Positions 58,145 to 64,000 of a DNA stretch of 64,000 bases are shown in pieces (position 1 is the stretch's first letter; each line of letters opens with the position of its first letter). Source of the stretch: Eutreptiella sp. 'Long Island Sound 2002'. Its lineage: Eukaryota; Euglenozoa; Euglenophyceae; Eutreptiales; Eutreptiaceae. The translations under genes were made by a program, and so were the position numbers. A model generated the notes under the pieces. The model ran no database searches, was not told the origin of the DNA, and worked only from the letters and a program-made list of their open reading frames with translations. The DNA is taken from positions 131,130,556 to 131,194,555 of the forward strand of contig OZ038382.1 in NCBI GenBank assembly GCA_964036045.1, written 5' to 3'.

Positions 58145-59724
58145 CACCGGCGGCTAGTGATGGAGGGGTGGCGAGTTCCTTGGAGGAGTCTCCTGTACCA
58201 CTTGCACAGAAACCCAAGGAGCCAGCTGCTGTGGACTGCAGTCCTTCTAGCACAGGCACTGTGGCGACAGTGAAGGCCTGCAGTCAGTCTAGTGCGGATT
58301 CAGGGTCCACCCCGGTTGAACACCCTAGTTCATTGGCGACAGTGAGGGCTTGCAGTCAGTCCAGTGCAGAGTCAGCGACCACCCCGGTTGCACACCCCAG
58401 TTCTGTGGGACAGAGCCCACGGAGCAAGAAGCGCCCAGGGGTTCCCCCACCAAGTAATGGTGCTGCCGTGAAACGTGGCAAGAAAGAGCAAGGCACAAAG
58501 ACAGCGCTGATAGATCCAGATGCTATGGCATTGGACGACGTGGACAGAAAGCCCAGCAAGGCCGAGGTTGGCAGAGTCCTACCAACGGCAAGGTCCTTGA
58601 AGCTTCGCATTCTTCCCGACCAATACGTTGCCGGGGCATGTTTCTACTATGCCGTGGCCCAAAGCCTGCATGCTATCACGAGCAACACCCCGTTGGACGG
58701 CGCATCGCTGCGGGCAAGGGCCATCGCCGTGTTTCGCGACATGTGTGGGCTTTCAATTCAAGAGTCTACACTATCTGTGAACCGGGATCTTGAGAAGGAC
58801 ACATGGCGTGGCCGGCCCCAAGGGGGAATGCCTGACCACTTTGCTGCCTTGGCGAAGCATGTGGACGGTAGTGTGGTGTTGCTGCGATCAGACAGGTACA
58901 GCATTGTGACGTCAGGTTTTGGGATCGACAGCGCGTTGACATCCGCTACTGTTTGGGTGCCTGGACGGCAGCATCCGCCGCACTACCGTGACTGTGGGGA
59001 TATGGAGGAGCAGTGCCACCGGGCGACGGTGGTGGTTATTGCCGAGGCGGAACGAGATGGTGTCAAAGGAGGTGGTCATTTCCGGGGTGCAGTCTTTGAC
59101 CATTCGCTGCAGGTAGCCCCCTTTTGCACGTTGCACGGGATGATGGGCATCTTGGCATACAAGCGTGGGCCGGTTGGGGGGGTTAGAGCGTGGCATTTGC
59201 AATTAGGGGTTGGTGGTATGAAGGGCCACACCAATGCAACAGACTGCCGCCGCACTCGTCTAGTGCAATGGACACGCAACTACAAGCCAGTGGTGACCCT
59301 GGTGAACAAGATGGCAAGGGAGATGTTGCCTGATTGGTTCACATGGACCACCCTGCAATTGTCTTGCAATGTGCTCACAAAACCGCATCAGCATGTGCAT
59401 GATGCGTCCCCTTGGTCGGCAGTGTTTTCCACCGGCCAGCACACACGGGGACACATATGGGTGGAGGTAGGTGGTGTATGTAATGGTCGGGGTGGACGGA
59501 GATGTAGTATGGAATGCTTGGATGGTGTTACACGGGTTGGCGCCACGTACGATGTATGCCAGCAACCGGTTCTCGTACGTACGGATGCATGGCATGGCAC
59601 TTGTTCTTGGCACGGGGAGAGGAGGTTGGTGGTGTTGTACTCCCGTGGTGACTGGTGGACACTCCCGCCGCGGGACCGTGCATTCCTCGATGAGACCGCT
59701 TTCCGCTTACATGCAGGTGCATAG
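58135..59724 (+). CDS. OTU-like cysteine-protease-like domain protein
   Basis: Frame 1, open from the C run at 58013-58030. The first in-frame start is GTG 58135; the stop is TAG 59722-59724. Residues 1-95 are Ser-rich with a duplicated ~25-aa phrase (VKACSQSSADS and VRACSQSSAES). Residues ~96-120 are Lys/Arg-rich (KKRPGVP, KRGKKEQG), a possible nuclear signal. From about residue 155 comes LRILPDQYVAGACFYYAVA, resembling the OTU cysteine box with Cys169. At residue 315 there is GGGHFRGAVF, resembling the His box. The Asp normally three residues before the OTU cysteine is not there, so activity is uncertain. OTU proteins remove ubiquitin, and such domains occur in some transposons. It could also be another papain-like fold. 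The USP-like frame follows directly. Confidence 0.5.
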   Translation: MCLTPAASDGGVASSLEESPVPLAQKPKEPAAVDCSPSSTGTVATVKACSQSSADSGSTPVEHPSSLATVRACSQSSAESATTPVAHPSSVGQSPRSKKRPGVPPPSNGAAVKRGKKEQGTKTALIDPDAMALDDVDRKPSKAEVGRVLPTARSLKLRILPDQYVAGACFYYAVAQSLHAITSNTPLDGASLRARAIAVFRDMCGLSIQESTLSVNRDLEKDTWRGRPQGGMPDHFAALAKHVDGSVVLLRSDRYSIVTSGFGIDSALTSATVWVPGRQHPPHYRDCGDMEEQCHRATVVVIAEAERDGVKGGGHFRGAVFDHSLQVAPFCTLHGMMGILAYKRGPVGGVRAWHLQLGVGGMKGHTNATDCRRTRLVQWTRNYKPVVTLVNKMAREMLPDWFTWTTLQLSCNVLTKPHQHVHDASPWSAVFSTGQHTRGHIWVEVGGVCNGRGGRRCSMECLDGVTRVGATYDVCQQPVLVRTDAWHGTCSWHGERRLVVLYSRGDWWTLPPRDRAFLDETAFRLHAGA

Positions 59725-59761
59725 TGGGCCACTTGGTGGAGCACCGCGGCGACCATGGGGA

Positions 59762-60298
59762 ATGGAGAATCCACATGGGTGCAACTGGTGTTGGTTGGGT
59801 ACCACGCTGCAGTGTCTGTTGGTGGCGTCGGGTGGACATGAAGGACAGCACGCAAGATGCCTGGACGAGGAGGGTGTCTGGGGACCATTGTGGCAGGGTG
59901 TTGTGGCACATGGAGGAGGTGGTGCATACAATCCACAAGACATTGCTGAGAGGCTGGCAATGGAGGATGCCATGCGGGAGACGGTGTGCCGATGCAGCGG
60001 GCGATGCAAGTGCAAAGCCCCTGCACCAAAATTCCAATGGATGCGGCAGGCGGAGATGCCCGAGTGTTGGAAATACATGGTGCCCAAGCTCACGGCCGCT
60101 GGGGTGGTTGCTCTGTCATGTTGTTTGTCGTACGAGCAGTTTTGGCAATATTGTGGTGCCTGTGGGGTGAAGGTTCTGCGGGAGGGGGGGGGGGGGGACA
60201 GCCATGCCAGTGCAGATATTGCATGTGACGAACCAGGGACAGAGTGTGTGACAGCGTGTGAAGGAGGGAATGAAGGGGAGACCGGTTGGGTTACCTGA
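59762..60298 (+). CDS. USP (peptidase C19)-like domain, cysteine-box half
   Basis: Frame 2. The first ATG in the coding-looking part is 59762; the phase is open further upstream. PHGCNWCWLGTTLQCLL matches the USP cysteine box (N-x-C-[YW]-x-x-x-x-LQ-x-L), with the nucleophile Cys codon at 59789. Further on come CRCSGRCKCK and CLSYEQFWQYCGACGVKVL, the expected CxxC region. At the 14-base G run 60184-60197 the coding sense moves to frame 3: there AMPVQILHVTNQ fits the USP phrase P-x-x-L-x-x-H, and after an in-frame TGA at 60249 VKEGMKGRPVGLPDN follows. The rest of this frame to 60298 is therefore probably spurious. Known role of the family: ubiquitin removal. It is split, so activity is doubtful unless the homopolymers are mis-read. 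Confidence 0.65.
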   Translation: MENPHGCNWCWLGTTLQCLLVASGGHEGQHARCLDEEGVWGPLWQGVVAHGGGGAYNPQDIAERLAMEDAMRETVCRCSGRCKCKAPAPKFQWMRQAEMPECWKYMVPKLTAAGVVALSCCLSYEQFWQYCGACGVKVLREGGGGDSHASADIACDEPGTECVTACEGGNEGETGWVT

Positions 60299-62091
60299 CA
60301 ACCCCCCCCCCGTGTCCGTGTGGGGGTGACCTGAGGGAGGCACCAATGTATACATCGGTGGTGTACAACGAGGTCGTGGGGTTACATGTCCACAACCAGC
60401 AGGAGTACAAGTTGGTTGTGGACCATGAGTTTCTCGATTGCCTGGGGTGGCAATGGTCCTTGCATGCCATGGTGTTGCACATTGGAGCGACGAGGGAGGA
60501 GGGTCACTTTGTGGTGCATGTCGTTTTCAACGACAGGTGGTGGTTGTGTAACGACACCACGGTGAAGGCCATGAACCCCCCCCCCCCCGACCCGCGAAAG
60601 GCGACGTTTCTGCTATACAAGCGGAAACAAACAGATTTGGTTGTACCAAACATGTCGCAGCGTGCCTCCCAACGGACAGGACCGCCGGCCCCTGATCAGA
60701 CACGGGATGCCCAGAGCGTACCTACTGACACCTCGGTGCCAGCCATGGCGCTGGCACCAGGTGCGTCCCCCCCCACCCCTCCTTCAAGACAGGGTGCATC
60801 AAGGGTGGGGTACATCAGGAACAGGCCTATGCATGCCCACAGCGTGCCTATGGACGCCTCTGTGCCAGCCATGGCGCTAGCACAAGGCGCACCCCCCCCT
60901 TCCCCAACTGCAACACAGAGTGCTTCAAGGGTAGGGGACATGAGTACGCATGCCCAGAGCATGCCTAATGAGATGTGTGTGGCTGCCTGGGCGCCGCTAC
61001 AGACGTCCTCAGAATTTGTTGAGGCAGTGGCACAGTTGCTGCAGAAGCGCAAGGTGCGAGTGGCAAGGCATCTGAGAGTGCGTGTTGAAGCACACCAGAT
61101 GCAACTGAGAGCACGGCATGCAAAAGATTGGGATGCGCGGCATGCAGAGCGTGGCATGTCACAATCCTCACTGGCACAATCAGTCGAGCAAGACATGTTG
61201 AGGTCTGTTGCATTGGCCGCATCGGGGAAGGACGCATTGTGTGTGTTGATGCAGGCCACTCCCATGCAACTGGACAGTAGTCCAAAGACACTACAAATGT
61301 TTGTAGCCGCTCATTGGCAGTATCAGTTCACGACAAGTGGGGGTGTTGAGTGTGTGTGTTGTGCGTGGGCAAACGTGTGTGGCATTCCTGGGGTGGCGCG
61401 TCCCCCTAAGAAAAGTGAAGCCCTGGTATTGGGAACATATGCTGTAGGGATGCGCATGAAGACCTCCGGCCCAAAAACGTGGCGGAAGGAGGTGTTGGAA
61501 AGCCACTTGGGGTTATCACGTGGCACAACATCAAACCGAAAGAATCTGCATAGGCCAGGGCACCACCACCGATTGGCTGAGGAGAGTTTCAAGCTGCATT
61601 GTGCAGAGCGGTATCGCGCATTGTGCCCCACTGCTGGTGCCACAGCTGTGGTGGTGGGAGCGACCGTTGTGTTCGTCAGGGGGGAAGCCATGGACATTGG
61701 TGTGGCAGTGTCGGATGCTGAGGCAGCCATTCTGTCACGGTTGGTTGAGGTGTATATAGGGTTACGCATGTGCACTTCCATCCGTGCTATAAGTGAGCGC
61801 ATCCTTCTGCACTATTCTCTGACATCCGCCCCTGGGCACCATGCATCACGGCGGTGGATAGTTGAGAAGGCTATTGCCGCAATGCATGATGCCATGCACG
61901 ATGAGGTAACGCATGCCCTATTCCTGGCAACGTTCATTGCAGTGTTGCTTGACGGCCCGGATAGGCAGAGGCATCGCATCAATGAGTACGCCATTCTGCT
62001 TATTTTCCCGGGGACTGGCCCTGGGGGCATGTGTGAGGTGTTTCTTTGGTGTGGTGGAATTGGGCCTCTGGTGATGCGCATGAGGTTGTAA
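60286..62091 (+). CDS. USP His-box half fused to hAT/ZNF862-like transposase N-terminus
   Basis: Frame 1, 601 aa with a TTG start. It is effectively entered from the USP frame at the C run 60302-60311. Residues ~50-110 are the USP C-terminal box: WSLHAMVLHIGATREEGHF with His74, then WWLCNDT with Asp90, then ATFLLYKRK. Residues ~140-230 are Ala/Pro repeats. Residues ~350-410 carry a BED/TTF-like zinc-finger pattern (cysteines 356, 358, 359 and 365, then WRKEVLESHLG with His407). Residues ~515-590 start an RNase H-like transposase core, with AVLLDGPDRQRH containing the candidate first catalytic Asp556. The frame breaks at about 62050 and continues in frame 3. The arrangement fits ZNF862/KIAA1586-type hAT relatives. 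The fusion to a deubiquitinase is unusual. Confidence 0.7.
   Translation: MGYLTTPPPCPCGGDLREAPMYTSVVYNEVVGLHVHNQQEYKLVVDHEFLDCLGWQWSLHAMVLHIGATREEGHFVVHVVFNDRWWLCNDTTVKAMNPPPPDPRKATFLLYKRKQTDLVVPNMSQRASQRTGPPAPDQTRDAQSVPTDTSVPAMALAPGASPPTPPSRQGASRVGYIRNRPMHAHSVPMDASVPAMALAQGAPPPSPTATQSASRVGDMSTHAQSMPNEMCVAAWAPLQTSSEFVEAVAQLLQKRKVRVARHLRVRVEAHQMQLRARHAKDWDARHAERGMSQSSLAQSVEQDMLRSVALAASGKDALCVLMQATPMQLDSSPKTLQMFVAAHWQYQFTTSGGVECVCCAWANVCGIPGVARPPKKSEALVLGTYAVGMRMKTSGPKTWRKEVLESHLGLSRGTTSNRKNLHRPGHHHRLAEESFKLHCAERYRALCPTAGATAVVVGATVVFVRGEAMDIGVAVSDAEAAILSRLVEVYIGLRMCTSIRAISERILLHYSLTSAPGHHASRRWIVEKAIAAMHDAMHDEVTHALFLATFIAVLLDGPDRQRHRINEYAILLIFPGTGPGGMCEVFLWCGGIGPLVMRMRL
60708..60972 (+). repeat. 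Coding repeat, ~126-bp and ~114-bp spacing
   Basis: GATGCCCAGAGCGTACCT at 60708 recurs in variant form at about 60834 and partially at about 60948. Each codes AxSVPxDxSVPAMALAxGA followed by a Ser/Pro-rich spacer. The 60806-60972 part is duplicated at 29303-29469. The SVPAMAL phrase resembles the PVPAMAP repeats of the helicase gene. Confidence 0.75.
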
Positions 62092-63038
62092 CGCACCTAG
62101 AATGCGTCCTAATGTCCTCGATTCCTGACCGTGATTGGTGGGCAAAGAGGGTAGTGACCTTTGCAGTGGACAGGGCTTCTAACCTTGGTGTGCGGGGTGC
62201 CAGTGCGCGGCAGGTTGTTGATGTCTCACACATTGAGAGCAATGTGTTCGCCTTGATTGGGAAGTGGTTAGTGTTGATGACACCCTTGGGTGAGCCGTGC
62301 CATGTGTTGCAGCGCAAGTTGGGTCTTGCATTGGAGGCTGCTGGCCCAACCCATGTTGATTACTTGGCGGCCGTCAATCCGCAACGAGGCTTGTACAATG
62401 GGGCACGGCAGTGGAAGGAGTTGCAAAAGTGTGTGCAAAGGCATGTGCAGGATAAACGTAGTGGCTTGCAGCTCATCCCCACAAGTCATCGCATCAGGTG
62501 GTCACAGGCGCATGAACGGCGCAATGCTGCTTTTTTGGCCAATGTCCCTTGGGTGGCACGACACTTGGATTCCAAGGTGCAGCATTCTACCAAGGAGGAG
62601 GATGTGTGGGAGGACTGCCATGATGCCAGTTTGCTTGCATGGGGGGTGGTCTACGGGGACATCCTGCATGGCATGCGGTGTTTCAACAGTGTGGCACAAC
62701 TACGTGCGCCCACTGGTGCACACTTAGCCACTGCAACAGGTATGCTAGAAGCCCGGTTGCAGAGGGTGGCTCGCGAGGAGGGTCCAGGGTGGTTGCAATT
62801 CAAGGAGCAGACTGTAACTGGTGCGTGGCGTGGTGTGCAGTTGGTCCAGTTTGATTCAGGTGGGCAGAAGTGTGCAACAACCCCTCCTTTTCCAGGCGTT
62901 CAGGCGCGTGCAGTGACCGATGTGTTGCTTGCAGGCATCAAGGAGGGGCAGGCAACCATTGACCCCAGGGGGGTGTTGGAGTGCGCAGTCTTGTTGGACC
63001 ATGACCGTTTCGTTGCCCATATGCAGCACGGTCAATGA
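62046..63038 (+). CDS. hAT/ZNF862-like transposase, central part
   Basis: Frame 3, open to TGA 63036-63038. The TTG at 62046 is not a real start; the segment continues the preceding frame through a one-base change in or near 62046-62091. HEVVTHLECVL leads into VVTFAVDRASNLGVRGA, which matches the DGAxxMxG box with the second catalytic Asp at 62169. Then PCHVLQRKLGLALEAAG matches the C-x-x-H-x-L-x-L box, and IRWSQAHERRNAAF near 62490-62530 matches the TRWLS block that carries the last parts of the hAT-like core. All landmarks are in the family order. No homopolymer lies at the left break. At the right end frame 1 takes over. Confidence 0.7.
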   Translation: MVWWNWASGDAHEVVTHLECVLMSSIPDRDWWAKRVVTFAVDRASNLGVRGASARQVVDVSHIESNVFALIGKWLVLMTPLGEPCHVLQRKLGLALEAAGPTHVDYLAAVNPQRGLYNGARQWKELQKCVQRHVQDKRSGLQLIPTSHRIRWSQAHERRNAAFLANVPWVARHLDSKVQHSTKEEDVWEDCHDASLLAWGVVYGDILHGMRCFNSVAQLRAPTGAHLATATGMLEARLQRVAREEGPGWLQFKEQTVTGAWRGVQLVQFDSGGQKCATTPPFPGVQARAVTDVLLAGIKEGQATIDPRGVLECAVLLDHDRFVAHMQHGQ

Positions 63039-64000
63039 GCGTGCTGCATATGGGTTGGAGCAGTTGCGTCAGTTCATGACTTCACACCAAGAAGAGTTGG
63101 GTGCAGCCAATGTGAACTGTGACCGTGCCTTGGTAGAGTGGGAAGGCCTTAAGGAGCACATGGTGCAGCACTTTGCAACTGTGCAAATGTCCAAGATGTG
63201 GGAGGCACTGGCACCTGAAAGGGCACATGCACAGTGGGGGAATGTGTGGCGCGTTCTCGCATTATTGCGAACATATTGGCCCGTTGAAGCTGCAGTAGAG
63301 CGTGCCATCTCTTTGCGTGGGAGGTTCTGCAGTAGTATGCATGACACTGCGGAGACACATGTCCTGAGCATGTGCATGGCATTGCATTCCAACTTGCCCC
63401 CTTTACAGCAATGGGCAAAGGGACAAGGCGTTGCAGTGGCACGCCACCTGGCTGCCCATGCACGCTTCCATCTGCGCCCAAGACACAGGGTTTCAAAGAA
63501 CGTAGGGGACAGAGAATCTGTGGAGGCTGCAATGGTTCAATGTCTGCAAGGTAATGCAGCAGTGGCTGATGATGGTGACAGCCTGCCCTTCTTTGGAGGG
63601 CCGGGTACACCACTCAGCTCAACGGCACCCTCGGGAAAGGGTACAGAACGGCACCAGGCAGATGTGGTCAGCATTGTTGCACCTGATGGGACCCCTGACT
63701 CGCATGCTGGCAACCATGACTTCATCACTTTTCGCAGAGGTATGGAGTGTGCCACATGCAAGAAGGAGGTTCGCATCCGGTGCAATACATGTGTGGTGTG
63801 CCATGCATGCTTTTGCGCTAGTCCACGTCCTTGTGGGAACGTGGTGGTGAATGTTGTAGATGATGTCTGTGATGAGGGGGAGAACAATAGTGCAGACGAA
63901 TTGGCCACACCACGGAAGCCAAATAAGAGGCGTGGTGTGGCCAGGATGCAGGCGAAATTGGTGATGGCCACGCAGAATGGCAGGCTGCGTGATTGGTCAA
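63031..64000 (+). CDS. Transposase C-terminal part with Cys-rich tail (runs off window)
   Basis: Frame 1, entered near 63030 where skipping one base in CACGGTCAAT gives a continuous reading into VNERAAYGLEQLRQF. It is open to the edge of the window. It contains helical-looking MVQHFATVQMSKMWEALAP and VWRVLALLRTYWPVEAAVE, the position where hAT proteins have their dimerisation helices. Then, at about 63745-63840, come CATCKKEVRIRCNTCVVCHA and CFCASPRPC, a dense cysteine/histidine cluster likely to bind zinc, followed by a KPNKRRGVAR basic patch. The cluster recalls the C-terminal zinc-ribbon tails of piggyBac and related transposases, but homology is not claimed. No stop codon within the window. 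Confidence 0.55.

Noticed and set aside
59471-59761. Upstream half of the frame-2 open frame (from 59471) as the N-terminus of the USP-like protein
   Set aside because: It overlaps the C-terminal part of the OTU-like frame, and its composition becomes USP-like only from about 59724 onward.
59388-60093. Minus-strand open frames of 128-213 aa opposite the USP region
   Set aside because: His/Pro/Thr-rich shadows of a G/T-rich coding strand, without motifs.
1-64000. Helitron, Polinton or retrotransposon identity for the helicase and transposase genes
   Set aside because: I saw no HUH Rep box, no protein-primed polymerase B, no packaging ATPase and no reverse transcriptase. The helicase is UPF1-like, not PIF1-like.

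Overview
The window looks like repeat-dominated nuclear DNA of a eukaryote, probably an alga or another protist. I cannot name a lineage. The basis is the eukaryotic protein families (a UPF1-like helicase, a ubiquitin-specific-protease-like domain, an OTU-like domain and a hAT-like transposase with a BED/TTF-like zinc finger), very long satellite arrays, proline/alanine-rich minisatellite-encoded linkers, and the absence of operons or recognisable bacterial signals. I found no rRNA or tRNA gene and no CRISPR array.

Layout. 1-0.89 kb is a decayed coding-like remnant. 0.89-19.55 kb is a degenerate ~85-bp satellite (A). It contains a 6.87-kb tandem duplication, and each copy carries a small island of non-satellite DNA with a minus-strand gene fragment. 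19.8-20.9 kb is a ~50-bp satellite (B). 21.2-24.0 kb is a C-rich tract followed by non-coding DNA with a three-copy hairpin-bearing repeat and a scrap related to the helicase gene. 24.0-28.9 kb is a large plus-strand gene whose C-terminal half is a superfamily 1, UPF1-like helicase. It is broken by frame changes in the N-terminal linker and by two in-frame TAG codons. 29.0-29.7 kb is a 459-bp direct duplication that holds a scrap of the transposase gene found at 60.8 kb.

29.69-55.89 kb is an uninterrupted array of about 500 copies of a 52-bp satellite (C). Its monomer is built almost wholly of palindromes. From about 37.9 kb it is organised in higher-order repeats of 53-63 monomers. 55.9-56.3 kb is a short ~74-bp tandem repeat.

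56.5-64.0 kb (running off the right edge) is a series of plus-strand reading frames. In order they encode an unknown N-terminal protein with 44-aa repeats, an OTU-like cysteine-protease-like domain, a USP (C19)-like domain, and a hAT/ZNF862-like transposase with a cysteine-rich tail. Consecutive frames fit one long gene or polyprotein interrupted by single-base frame changes, three of them at homopolymer runs. My reading is a large DNA transposon that carries two deubiquitinase-like modules. It is either decayed or mis-assembled at homopolymers. A piece of the same element sits at the other edge of the 26-kb satellite, which ties the satellite's history to the element. The joins between frames and the mobile-element interpretation are inference; the motifs and repeats are read directly from the sequence.
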